From contig OV050030.1 in NCBI GenBank assembly GCA_920105625.2, positions 112,884,814-112,948,813 of the forward strand: a stretch of DNA of 64,000 bases, written 5' to 3'. The position numbers and the translations under genes were made by a program. Each line of letters starts with the position of its first letter. The stretch's first letter is position 1. The stretch comes from Clusia tigrina. Lineage: Eukaryota; Arthropoda; Insecta; Diptera; Clusiidae. The notes under the pieces are model-generated. The model was not told the origin of the DNA and ran no database searches. It saw nothing but the letters and a program-made list of their open reading frames with translations. Shown in pieces: positions 34,886 through 44,501 of the stretch.

Positions 34886-35640
34886 GTATGAAACGAGAAA
34901 GCTGTGGGAATTGTCATTGCTCACAAATGATTTGCCGAATTTTGAACAGTTATAAGCGTCTGGAAACTCGTTGCCATTCACTCGAGACGTTGTCAACATC
35001 TAATTCATTGCTGCTTCCAAGAAAAGCCGCAATTAGATTGTGTTGCATGTGACTGGAGATCGAAGCAATTTACCACCAAGTTTAACTACTACGTCTGGCA
35101 GCTGTAATTCCTGCTTATGTTGTGGAACTGCGCACAAAATTTACATTTGTGATAAATTTAAGTCACAACGCCACTGCAAGACTGCAACTTGTCAGAAAAA
35201 AGGATGCGTGCTGGAATTGTTTGAGCTTAGGGCATTATAAGACCAAATGCAATAGTACATCAACGTGTCGTATTTGTCGTGAACGCCATCATACACTCCT
35301 GCACGACAGGTGTGACATGGTGACTGCAAAGAGCGCCGAAATTTCTCATAACACCGCCAAGAACCGCTCTATTTGTTCACTTAACCCAACGAATGGTGGT
35401 CAACCAGTATTAACCGCAATGCTAGACGTTACGAAGGTAAAATCTGCTGTTGCTATGCAAATAACAGTTGCGGAATCTTCTGACGCTGTGGAGGTTTATG
35501 CTGAAAAGGTGGTATTATTGGCCACCGCTGTCGTTAATGTGCAAGATGACGCAGGACGAATGAAATGTATGTTGAACTTAATTCAAGGCTGGCGGCATGT
35601 TAGTGCGTAAGTTGCCTTTCGCTTACTGTACTTAGTTCTA
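34886..35640 (+). pseudogene. BEL/Pao gag and protease-start relic
   Basis: The translation, with frame changes, shows a BEL/Pao pattern: a KRLETRCHSLE stretch like the gag C-terminal helix, then a knuckle region with CLCCGTAHKIYIC, ACWNCLSLGHYKTKC and CRICRERHHTLLH. The HHTLLH signature is characteristic of BEL/Pao gag. It is followed by VVLLATAVVNV-D-G, which resembles the approach to the BEL protease, but the D-S-G site is not recognisable. The longest open piece is 35122-35610. The 5' part of gag is missing, and the Copia array begins where this relic is cut. Confidence 0.8.
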
Positions 35641-35689
35641 AAATTTGCTTCTCTTGCTTGTACTTAAATGTGAAATGAAACGTTTCAGG

Positions 35690-36010
35690 AATACTTTCAC
35701 GAAAAACTGATATTGGCTAATAAAATTTCTTTTGACGATAGCGAATATCTGGTGGAAGGAATTCCAGATTACAATTTCTGCTCACAAGCCAAGCATAAAC
35801 TACTTGAAGCATTTCAAGGCGTGCGATTGTTGAAACAAAGAGAAGTTAAAGCAAAGAGCTCAGAGGCTAACCCGCAACTGACTGGAAATCTATAATCAGG
35901 ACCCACCAGATGCTACATTCCTTGGGGCACATGGCAGGTGAGTGAAAGAGGAGCATGTCATATTTGTGCAGCGAAGGACGAATCCAATCCATATGGTTGA
36001 CAAACATGGC
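35690..36010 (+). pseudogene. Ty3/gypsy relic: gag C-terminus and zinc knuckles
   Basis: An open piece (35713-35895) reads EYLVEGIPD and LLEAFQGVRLL, a pattern common near the end of the capsid in gypsy gag. After it, frames with stops give GHMAGE and KRGACHICAAKDE, remnants of two CCHC knuckles. Order and strand fit the protease and RT pieces downstream, so I treat all three as one element. Confidence 0.6.
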
Positions 36011-36078
36011 GATGATGAGTACGATGACTATGTAAGATATATTAATTATACTTTTAATAAAGATAGTTTTAATTATAA

Positions 36079-36444
36079 ATGCGTACATTGATAGACACCG
36101 GCAGTTCCATTAGTATTGTACGCCAACAGTTCGTGCCTAGTATACTTCTTATAAAATGTCCCAGGCCTGTAATGAATTTTTTTGGTATTAATAAAACTCA
36201 ACTTAAAATTTTCGGTACAATAAATTGTACTATATTTTATGACAAAAGAGAAATAGAGTTAGCATTATATGTCGTATCAAAAGACACCATGACGGAACCT
36301 GTGATTTTAGGTAAAGATTTCCTAAATTCAGCGAAATTAAAGTTCAAAAATGAGGGCAGTGTATGTGAAGGTATAAATTATGATGAATACGAAAATGAAT
36401 TTAATGACTTAAAAATTGAAACCATCTGTGGATTTATATATTGA
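36079..36444 (+). pseudogene. Ty3/gypsy relic: aspartic protease
   Basis: The 121-codon piece begins at the active site LIDTGSSISIV, the D-T-G-S of a retroviral-type protease, and later has PVILGKDFLN, the flap and C-terminal signature. A protease of this type normally has about 100 residues, so this part is nearly complete. It overlaps the next frame by about 29 bp, which is a frameshift. Confidence 0.75.
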
Positions 36445-36788
36445 TAACGATGATATTAATTTTGAAACAAAAAAAAAGTTTGGAAAATTGTATAAAGAAT
36501 ATTTGTACTGCAAACGCCCTGATGAACCGGAAACGGAGTGTGAAATGAAAATAATGTTGAATAGTGAAAAGCCCTTCCACTGCCCCCCACGGAGATTAGC
36601 TTATAGTGAAAGAGAAAAAGTGCAAGTTATTTTATATGAATTGTTGCAGAAGAGTGTAATAAGGCTGAGTAAATCTGAATACTCCTCACCAATTGCATTA
36701 GTGCGGAAAAAGACTGGTGATATACGACTTTGTGTAGATTTTCGAACTTTAAATAAGAATACCCTAAAAGATAATTACCCAATACCAT
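36416..36788 (+). pseudogene. Ty3/gypsy relic: start of RT, interrupted
   Basis: The frame shows typical gypsy RT entry motifs: RRLAYSEREKVQ, SEYSSPIALVRKK, GDIRLCVDFRTLN and NYPIPL. It breaks off right after PIPL at 36788, where the TGTAGGG end of another element's LTR begins. The rest of RT should lie beyond the inserted array, but the array's right end is truncated and no continuation is visible there. Confidence 0.82.
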
Positions 36789-37024
36789 TGTAGGGTAATA
36801 TAAAGTTAGGCTGGCAGGATCGCCATGTAGGGTAATATACGTGTGTTGATGAGGGTTGAATCAATATCTATTGCGTTGGCCTTGCAAGATCGGCTTACGC
36901 ATCGATTGCAGGTTTCACACAACGTATGAATGCAATGATATACAGAAACCTAGTGCGAAGCGGAATGCCGCCCTCAGTAAAGGTTTTGACCGGCAGAGTG
37001 TGCCGTTGGCCAAGCTATTGTTTG

Positions 37025-37055
37025 TGCTGTTCTAAGTCTTTCCTGACTTAGAGCA
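37025..37055 (-). other. Hairpin in the LTR downstream of the TATA box
   Basis: GTGCT plus CTAAGTC on one side (3-base bulge GTT) pairs with GACTTAG plus AGCAC on the other, around a short loop. It lies about 90 bp downstream of the TATA box, so it would be near the 5' end of the transcript. It is conserved in all three LTRs. A role in packaging, priming or termination is speculation. Confidence 0.5.
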
Positions 37056-37140
37056 CGAGAGATAAAATAATAAACTAATGCGAGTAGCAGTTTCAGTTCT
37101 CTTCAGATTAACTCTGGTTTATTTGGTGGCTCGCTGGCCC

Positions 37141-37148
37141 TTTTATAT
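37141..37148 (-). promoter_or_regulatory. TATA box in the gypsy LTR
   Basis: The - strand reads AATATAAAAGGGCC, a strong TATA box, with an AATAAA shortly downstream (37118-37123). The arrangement fits the U3/R border of the LTR. It recurs in LTR 2 and LTR 3. Confidence 0.6.
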
Positions 37149-37523
37149 TATTGAATTCTTATTGTTTTCTTATTCTAACTAACATAAAATATATCTATCT
37201 TATTTCTACTAGTTACAAATCATATTCCCGAAATTTGTCCAAGTATCGGATTACCGATATTATTCATTGACGAATCATCGTCTTTGTTTATATTAATAAT
37301 TTTGAGTGCAAGTTCAGGGCTAAAGTCACTGCACTGTCCAATATGCATACGCTGCAATATAGGCAGCGTGTGTTATTGCACCACCAAAATGCTAGTCTAG
37401 CGTATTTGGGTATTGAGTGCAATTGCACACGTTGCGCTATTGTCAGTTTGTTTGCATATGCGACTTGCTGCTGTGCTTATGACGATGTGTGGTCGTCAGT
37501 GTACACTTGTGTGGTACACTACA

Positions 37524-37534
37524 CCCTCACCCTT
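37524..37534 (-). promoter_or_regulatory. Gypsy polypurine tract
   Basis: The - strand reads AAGGGTGAGGG directly before the LTR start TGTAG, as expected for the plus-strand primer. The same tract lies at 44197-44207 and 50875-50885. Confidence 0.75.
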
Positions 37535-37828
37535 AAGAGAAAAATTAGGGGATGTAAGCGAATAATTTTTCTGGAAATATGATTTGTGTTGTATTACAAT
37601 TGTCTTATGTTATGAATTTGTTAGATGATTTTCATATTTTCTAATAATTGGTATTGTTTGTTTATAAATTGTTTCTTATTATTATAGTTACATTGTAGCG
37701 TTTTTAATTATATAGTTAAAATTACAAATTATGTAGTTTTGATATAATTACATATACTTATGATTACTAATTACATTGTTTTGATTACATATTGTGATAG
37801 TTTTAATTAGAAATCTTATTGTATAAAT
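37535..37828. other. AT-rich non-coding stretch between integrase and LTR (G1)
   Basis: About 290 bp of very AT-rich sequence with repeated short motifs of the TTACAT and ATTACA kind. It is where env would start in an errantivirus, but there is no reading frame. It recurs in G2 and G3. Confidence 0.7.
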
Positions 37829-39259
37829 TTAAATTACATTGTATGGCTTTAATTGATTATTATGTACTTTCTTAGGTGTACCATTATATTCTATTAATGA
37901 CTTTACTCCTAACTTATCTAGTATTTTATATGGTCTTTTATATGGATTCATATTCTTTTTCCTATTTTCTACTTTTAATAGAACTAAATCTCCTATTTCT
38001 ACATTAAGTGTATTCGTATTAGTTTTTGAGTCAGTTAGTGTACGTTTTTGTTTTGCTTTCATTAGCATTTGTTTTGCCCTTTCGTGGGCATAGCGTAATC
38101 TCGCTTTTAGCTCGTTGACGTAATTTTCAAAGTTGTAAATTTTTGTGTTAGTTTCTATTTCTTCATTGGGTAAACCTGGGAGTTTCCCATATATTAATTC
38201 ATATGGCGTGTAGCCCGTGTCAACATGTGGCATTGTGATGTAAGTGAAAGTGAAGTAGGGAATCCACTTATCCCATTCGTCGTCGTTTGTCGATGTCAGT
38301 AGGAATTCATTCAAAACTCTGTGGTTGCGTTCTAGTGAGCCTATCGTTTGGTGGTGGTACGGTGTCGAAAATTTTTGTTGTATTTTGAGCAGTGCACATA
38401 TGTTTGCCATTAGCTCGTTTGTAAATTCTGTCCCGTTATCAGATTTAAGAATTTTGAAGTGTCCGTATTTGAGTATAAATTGTTCAACTAATGTTTTGGC
38501 TGTTGTGTGTGCGTCTTTTGTTATCATTGGATGTGCGATTACGAACTTTGTCAGCTCGCACTGCATGGTCAGTATGTAGCGGTATTCGTTTGAAATTTTT
38601 AGTGGTCCTGCGGTGTCAATTGATATGACTTCGAAACTTGTGCTAGGGGTGTCTGTTATGGTTTGTGGTTCTTTGATGTGTCTTGTTTGTTTACACTTCA
38701 CGCACGTGTCACAGTTGGATACGAATTTCTTTACCATTTGGTTCATATTTTTCCAAATGTATCTTTGTTTTAATTTTAGAGTTTTTCTTACTCCGGGATG
38801 TCCTGTTTTGTGACATTCATCTATTAGTTTATATTTAAAAATGTCCTCCGTTATTCTCTTTGGAGGTATATAAATTAATATTTTTAGCTGAGGACTTTTG
38901 CTATTCATTTTTATTTTTGCGTACGCTTCTTTAAATTCTTCTTTTGTATATATTTTGAATATTTCATCATTATTTGCAATTGCTAATTCTTTAATTTTTT
39001 CTTTCTTCGTTTTGGATATCAATTTCCTCAGAATCGAGTATAGTCTCGCTGATTTATCATTGATTCCTGTATGCTTTATATTTTCATTTATATTTTTATT
39101 TTTAGGTCGGAGCTTCTTCAAAGTCGAATCTTGATTCGGTGAATTATCGCTTTCGCCTATGTGCACAATATAATTTTTTATATATATATTCATTTTTTCA
39201 AAGCTTTGATTTTTCTTGTCGACATTAAATTTTAATTTTTTTAATATTCTTGACGTCAT
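37829..39259 (-). pseudogene. G1 gypsy integrase
   Basis: A 476-codon open segment. It has the zinc domain (ECHKTGHPG, then CDTCVKCK) and the catalytic triad in SIDTAGPL, KSDNGTEF and GSLERN. A long C-terminal part ends in a GDLVLLKVENR motif and KVHNNQLKPY, as in insect gypsy elements. This is the best-kept gene of the unit. Its start is out of frame with the upstream linker: an A-rich run at 39225-39259 carries a frameshift. The start codon given is only the first in the open segment, since integrase is normally cut from a polyprotein. Confidence 0.9.
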
Positions 39260-39581
39260 TTATTGATGTACATTCCCATATTTGAAGGTGATCAGTCTCC
39301 GGAGATATGCAATTTCTCAATTTCTTATTTTCATTTTTATTTGCCTCTTCATTTATTTCATTTTTATTTGCCTCTTCATTTGTTTTATTTTTATTTGCCA
39401 TCCCTCTCGTTATTACTAGGGTTCTTTTGGCTTTTTCATCAATTTCTTTCGGTATCATTTCTTTTAGAATCTCCGAGTCAATTTGTATTCTTGACAATGC
39501 ATCTGCATTTGTATTCATCTTTCCTATTTTATATACTATGTTGAAATCATAGTCACTGAGGTCTAATCTAATTCTGGTCAT
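39225..39581 (-). pseudogene. G1 RNase H end and linker to integrase
   Basis: It opens with MTRIRLDLSDYDF, the connection after RNase H, and contains GKMNTNADALSRI, the usual end of the gypsy RNase H region. It ends in a degenerate Asn/Lys/Glu repeat (NKNEINEEANKNE). It is out of frame with the segments on both sides. Confidence 0.8.
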
Positions 39582-40372
39582 TTTAGATGAAGGGTTTTTA
39601 TGAGTCGATGGTCAGTTACTACCGTGAACTTTTGACCATATAGATAGGGTTTGAAGAAGTTAATACTCCAATGCATTGCTAGTAGCTCTTTTTCTATTAC
39701 TGGCTTATTCAAATCGTGTTTTTGTAATGATTTGCTAGCATATGATATTGGTAAATCTTGTCCTATTTCGCCTTGTGATAGTGCGGCGCCTAATGCATAA
39801 TTCGATGCATCTGGTGTTAATATGAAGGGTTTATCAAAATTTGGGTATTGCAATAGTGGTGGGTTTATTAATTTTAGTTTAAGAGTTTCAAAAGATGTTT
39901 GGCATTCATCTGTCCATACAAATTTGGCTGATTTCTTTAGTAAGGAGTTTAAACATTTTGCAATATCTGCAAATTCTGGTATGAATTTTCTATAGTAGTT
40001 GCAGAATGCAACGAATCTTCTTACTTCGTCTGCGTTTTTCGGTTGAGGGTAATTTTTTACAGTCTCGTATTTTGCTGGGTCAGTTTTAACTCCGTCTTGT
40101 GTAATCAAATGTCCTAAATATACTACTTCTGGTCTCAGAAAGTTGCATTTAGCTGCATTTAATTTTAAGTTATGTTGTTTTAGTCTGTCTAGTACTTTGA
40201 TTAAATTTTGGTTATGGTGGTTTAGACTGGATCCATAGATGATTATGTCATCTACATAAAGGAATGCTTCTGAGTCAAGTCCTGAGAGTGCTATTGTTAA
40301 CATTCTCTGAAAGCTGTTGGATGAAATTTTTAGTCCGAAAGGTAGGTAGTCTTTTAAATTGATAATGTCCAT
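39578..40372 (-). pseudogene. G1 gypsy RT catalytic half and RNase H
   Basis: The 264-codon segment contains PFGLKISSNSFQRM, the catalytic FLYVDDIIIYG, KCNFLRPEVVYLGH and the RNase H motifs TPDASNYALGAAL and KELLAMHW, ending at TDHR. The YVDD box is intact. After TDHR about ten residues usual in this lineage are missing and the frame breaks. The same break is in G2 and G3. Confidence 0.9.
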
Positions 40373-40947
40373 TGGATGTGGAAAACGCTGTTAATGGTCG
40401 TGATTGTTTTTCTAATTTTATTTGATGAAATGAACTGGTCATGTCTAAGGTTGAAAACCATTTTGCTCTGCCTAACTTGTCTAGAATGTCTTCTAGGCGA
40501 GTTAGCGGGAATTTATCATTTACTATTTTGTCATTCAGATTTCTAAAATCCACTACAAGTCTCCATTTCTTTTTGTCAATAGAGTTCTTTTTAGGAACCA
40601 AAAGGAGTGGAGCATTGTATGGGCTGACTGAAGGTTCAATGATATCCTCTTGTAGCATTTTCTTTACCTGTTCATTCACAATTTCTGTGTGTGTGTGTGG
40701 CAGTCTGTAGTTTTTAATGTAAACGGGGGTGTTGTCATGTATCGTTATGTTTTGTGTGTAAAAATTGTTTGTCGCAAGACGAACCGTCTTCAAGATGAAA
40801 AACTTCTTGGTATTGTCTTAGGATGTTTATGAGTTGGGTTTTTGTAATTTCGTCTGTGCAGTTAAAATTTAAAGTTTCAATGATTTTCTGTAGTCTATTT
40901 TCATTGTAATTATCTTGCGTACTGTACTTTAGTATGTCATAATTCAA
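40275..40947 (-). pseudogene. G1 gypsy RT N-terminal half, frameshifted
   Basis: Two overlapping open pieces (40735-40947 and 40275-40793) cover the approach to RT and the fingers: SPYNAPLLLVPKK, WRLVVDFRNLN, FPLTRLEDI and FSTLDMTSSFHQI. A frameshift lies near 40780. A second lies at the KRLP motif, where a 4-bp duplication (CTAC repeated) puts the RLP end and the FGLK start in different frames. Both lesions recur in G2 and G3. Confidence 0.88.
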
Positions 40948-41051
40948 ATTGTATGCCGTCTAAAATTACCTCTTTGTTTGTTGTATTTAGAATTTTTTGT
41001 GGGTTATACCACTTTTGGGGGCTATGGAATTGCTTAGAAATATGCCTTCTT

Positions 41052-41574
41052 TTAATTTAGAATTATTTTATCTTCATTTATGTTTAATTTTAAAGCTTGT
41101 ATTATTTCTGTTCTTGCTGGTATTTTTATTTTTTGAGTCTCATGAGATTTAGTGTGCATGGGTATAATACTTGTTTGTTTGTTTACGTACGCGGAAATTG
41201 TAAACGTTTCATAATCGGTTTTACATGTATATTTCACAAAAATCCTTATCTAGAATGCCATCTGTTTCTATTGGAAACGTTTTGCTTACTAATTGGAAAG
41301 AGTGGTTGCAAGATTCTTCTCCAATATCTAATTGTAATTCTATTTGACCTTCAGAATATACCTCTTCGTTTGTTATGCCTGTTAATTTGCATTTGTCATC
41401 AGGAAAGTATTCGTGGTTTTCTAATTTGCTACTTATTTTGCATAATGAGATGTCGGCACCTGTGTCTATCAAAAAAGTCATTTTTTGCATTTTGTGTGTC
41501 AGCGTGACGAAATTTGTGTGGTTATCCGAGATTTTATACACATTTAATTTTGGCTGTCCAGAATGGTTATGCAT
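41052..41574 (-). pseudogene. G1 gypsy protease and following linker
   Basis: The 117-codon piece 41221-41574 has the active site FLIDTGADISLC and the later GILDKDF. The Gly usual before Lys in GILG is Asp here. A frameshift just after this moves the following KYTCKTDYETF segment (41052-41237) to another frame. The same arrangement holds in G2 (47899-48261) and G3 (54213-54566). Confidence 0.85.
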
Positions 41575-41654
41575 TCTGGGCCTTGTTCGTTTCCCGCATC
41601 GTGTATCATGTTTATGCGGCGGTTTCTGTTTGAGTTGTAATTGTTGTTGTTGTT

Positions 41655-42531
41655 CTACTGTCTGCCTTGTGAGTGGTAGCTGTTGTTGTGTCTGAAGTTG
41701 TTATTATTTTGATTATTGGGATATGTGTTGTTGTAGTTATTGTTTCTTTGACTGTAATTTGTATTGCTACGATTGTTTCTGTTGTTTGCATGGTTAGTGT
41801 TGTTGTAGTTATTTTTGTCATAGCGTGTGCTGAAATTTTGTCGTGTGTTGTTTGTGTATTGTGGAGAAGGGTTGAATGAATTGTATTTGCGCGGTGTGTT
41901 GAAATTGGACCTTGTACCTTGTGAGTTGAATGAATTATGTCTTACTTGCATCAGCTGTGATGTGTTGGGCATTATTCTAGATTCGCTCTCAAGTTCAAGT
42001 GCCAATTCTGTTGCTTCTGCTAGATCTTTTGGTCTTGCCGCAAAAATTGTCGCATTGTAATTCTCATTCAGTCCTTTCTTGAAAGTCCAATGCTAACTTG
42101 TTGTTTGTTTTTGTTATTACGTTCTTTTCTGCTTGTGTAGCTGTCTCTCCTAAATTGTGTATGTTAATTCTGTTTAAACTTTCTATTATTGTCAGAATTT
42201 TTTCTTTGTACGAGTTGATTCCTGAATTCCTTTGTTGTAGATTAGTTAGTCTAGCTTGTAGCTGTGGTATTGTTGTCGCGTCTTTGTACCTCTGTTCTAG
42301 TAGAGTGGTAAGTGTATTTAAGTCTTCTGGTTTTGTATAACCTCCTATTGCTGTTCTTACATTGGCAGATAATTTGGCATGGTAGATATACTCTAGTAAA
42401 TCTGTCTGTCCTGACTCGTTTAGTGATTTGTTTATCAGCTCAGCGGTGATTATGAAACTATCTAATTCTCTGAAGTTGCCCGTAAATGTGGGTAGAGATT
42501 TTGATGCCGTTTCTATGCTAAAAGATGCCAT
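41655..42531 (-). pseudogene. G1 gypsy gag
   Basis: Gag starts at ATG 42531 (MASFSIETASK) and shows LPTFTGNFRELDSFI and the capsid helices. It is open to 42064. A frameshift near 42085 (ALDFQERT, where another frame continues FKKGLNENYN) separates the C-terminal part, 41655-42005. That part is extremely Asn-rich (NNYNNTNHANNRNNRS) and has no CCHC knuckle, which fits errantivirus-like gags. The start is conserved in all three units. Confidence 0.87.
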
Positions 42532-43356
42532 GTTGTCTATTGGTTCAGTCTCTTCTGTTAATTGCTTTAAAAAAATAGTTTTTATATATACTCGTACTGG
42601 TGTTTTGTCATAAAATTGTTTTCTATTTCTTAAAATTTAAGCTCAAAATGTATTTCATTTTAATCTGATTTTACATGAAGTTTTTTTTTTAAATTTTATT
42701 ATTATTTTTTTTTTTGTTTACGTCCCCATTATCATTTTTAATCTATTTTGCTTTTTTCGCAGTAAATTTTTGGGAAGTTTGAGTTATATTAATTTTATAA
42801 TTTTTAGTTTTCTAATGCTTTTGTTTCATTTCAATACATATATGAATTATTACTAATACATAATATAAATAATTTTAGCAATAAAATGTTTATATTTTAA
42901 AGCAAACATCAAATTGTTGATTAACATTATAAATCAATATCAAATTTTAATTCAATTACTGGTAGTAGTCGTACTTTAATATGATTGTTTGTTTTCTCTA
43001 TTCTTCTTCCTTTTTCTCCAATTATTTTATCACTGCTTCTTGTTTTCTCTCTTCGTCTTCTTTTCTATCTGTTGCTTCTTCTCTATATGCTTCTTTTTCT
43101 CCTTGACTTATTCTTTGCTCTACCCTTCGTCATTTTTCCAATTTTTGAGTCAAATTGGCTGCGTCAGTTGCTCCTTCTTTTTAATTTGTCGCCTCTTGTA
43201 CTCTTCCCATTGCGGGTCACAGTTGATAATCTTTGATGGGACATAAGCTGGAAATGCATGGTAGTTGGCACGTATTCTTACATATGCAGGAATATTGGTC
43301 CACCGTTTCTGGATAATTTTCAGGATCTTCTTCAGGCTATTCATTGATTGCATGAT
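42532..43356. other. G1 5' leader, AT-rich with pyrimidine tract
   Basis: Between gag and the primer region lie about 825 bp without a recognisable gene. On the + strand 42985-43140 is a long C/T-rich tract of CTTCTT type, which makes open frames in low-complexity sequence only. The leader recurs in G2 (49210-50033) and, cut short, in G3 (55524-56103). Confidence 0.7.
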
Positions 43357-43456
43357 CGGTTGCAGGATTATTGGCTGCCTTTCAGGTCCCAGGTCAGTTG
43401 CAGGAACGGTTGCAGGATTATTGGCTGCCTTTCAGGTCCCAGATCAGTTGCAGGAT
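43357..43456. repeat. Two 50-bp tandem repeats beside the primer site (G1)
   Basis: The unit starting CGGTTGCAGGATTATTGG occurs at 43357 and 43407 and differs at only a few positions. Each ends near the GTTGCAGGA motif that adjoins the primer site. The same pair is at 50034-50133 in G2. Confidence 0.85.
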
Positions 43457-43461
43457 CGCCA
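43442..43461 (-). promoter_or_regulatory. Gypsy primer binding site
   Basis: Right after the LTR end CTACA the - strand reads TGGCGATCCTGCAACTG. The leading TGG pairs with the CCA end of a tRNA, as usual for primer sites. The tRNA is not identified; TGGCGA is the start of Arg-type primer sites in some insect elements. Confidence 0.6.
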
Positions 43462-43511
43462 TGTAGGGTAATATAAAGTTAGGCTGGCAGGATCGCCATG
43501 TAGGGTAATAT
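43454..43511. repeat. 37-bp offset duplication of the LTR end and primer site
   Basis: GATCGCCATGTAGGGTAATAT occurs at 43454 and again 37 bp later at 43491. Each copy contains a primer-like TGGCGATC and an LTR end CTACA (- strand). The outer copy is used as the LTR end at the array border (36789). The inner one lies within the LTR. Confidence 0.8.
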
Positions 43512-44196
43512 ACGTGTGTTGATGAGGGTTGAATCAATATCAATTGCGTTGGCCTTGCAAGTTCGGCTTACGCATCGATTGCAGGTTTCACACAACGTAT
43601 GAATGCAATGATATACAGAAACCTAGTGCGAAGCGGAATGTCGCCCTCAGTAAAGGTTTTGACCGGCAGAGTGTGCCGTTGGCCAAGCTATTGTTTGTGC
43701 TGTTCTAAGTCTTTCCTGACTTAGAGCACGAGAGATAAAATAATAAACTAATGCGAGTAGCAGTTTCAGTTGTCTTAGATTAACTCTGGTTTATTTGGTG
43801 GCTCGCTGGCCCTTTTATATTATTGAATTCTTATTGTTTTCTTATTCTAACTAACATAAAATATATCTATCTTATTTCTACTAGTTACAAATCATATTCC
43901 CGAAATTTGTCTCAAGTATCGGATTACCGATATTATTCATTGACGAATCATCGTCTTTGTTTATATTAATAATTTTGAGTGCAAGTTCAGGGCTAAAGTC
44001 ACTGCACTGTCCAATATGCATACGCTGCAATATAGGCAGCGTGTGTTATTGCACCACCAAAATGCTAGTCTAGCGTATTTGGGTATTGAGTGCAATTGCA
44101 CACGTTGCGCTATTGTCAGTTTGTTTGCATATGCGACTTGCTGCTGTGCTTATGACGATGTGTGGTCGTCAGTGTACACTTGTGTGGTACACTACA
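43462..44196 (-). repeat. Gypsy LTR 2, shared by G1 and G2
   Basis: A 735-bp LTR serving as 5' LTR of G1 and 3' LTR of G2. It has the same TGTAG/CTACA ends, TATA box and hairpin as LTR 1. Confidence 0.9.
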
Positions 44197-44501
44197 CCCT
44201 CACCCTTAAGAGAAAAATTAGGGGATGTAAGCGAATAATTTTTCTGGAAATATGATTTGTGTTGTATTACAATTGTCTTATGTTATGAATTTGTTAGATG
44301 ATTTTCATATTTTCTAATAATTGGTATTGTTTGTTTATAAATTGTTTCTTATTATTATAGTTACATTGTAGCGTTTTTAATTATATAGTTAAAATTACAA
44401 ATTATGCAGTTTTGATATAATTACATATACTTATGATTACTAATTACATTGTTTTGATTACATATTGTGATAGTTTTAATTAGAAATCTTATTGTATAAA
44501 T

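Larger units (their letters stand above)
36789..37523 (-). repeat. Gypsy LTR 1 (3' LTR of G1, 735 bp)
   Basis: On the - strand the LTR starts TGTAGTGTACC after the purine tract AAGGGTGAGGG and ends ATTACCCTACA, giving 5-bp inverted ends TGTAG/CTACA. It differs from LTR 2 by a few changes, for example GTCCAAG against GTCTCAAG. Confidence 0.88.
36789..43461 (-). mobile_element. Gypsy unit G1
   Basis: 3' LTR plus a 5938-bp internal region with gag, protease, RT, RNase H and integrase in the usual Ty3/gypsy order on the - strand. Compared with G2 and G3 it lacks a short block (TTTTTAGTGAGTCAG) near 40940. Confidence 0.9.

Noticed and set aside
37343..37582. A 79-codon + strand frame in each gypsy LTR
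   Set aside because: It lies inside the LTR, antisense to the element, and resembles no protein. It recurs because the LTR recurs.
37535..37828. A possible env gene of an errantivirus
   Set aside because: Only about 300 bp of AT-rich, stop-filled sequence lies between integrase and the LTR in each unit.
41673..41879. Val/Ile-rich + strand frame suggesting a membrane protein
   Set aside because: It is the complement of the Asn-rich gag tail; Asn codons read backwards give Val, Leu and Ile codons.
42985..43246. Phe/Leu-rich + strand frames suggesting transmembrane proteins
   Set aside because: They come from a C/T-rich low-complexity tract in the gypsy leader.
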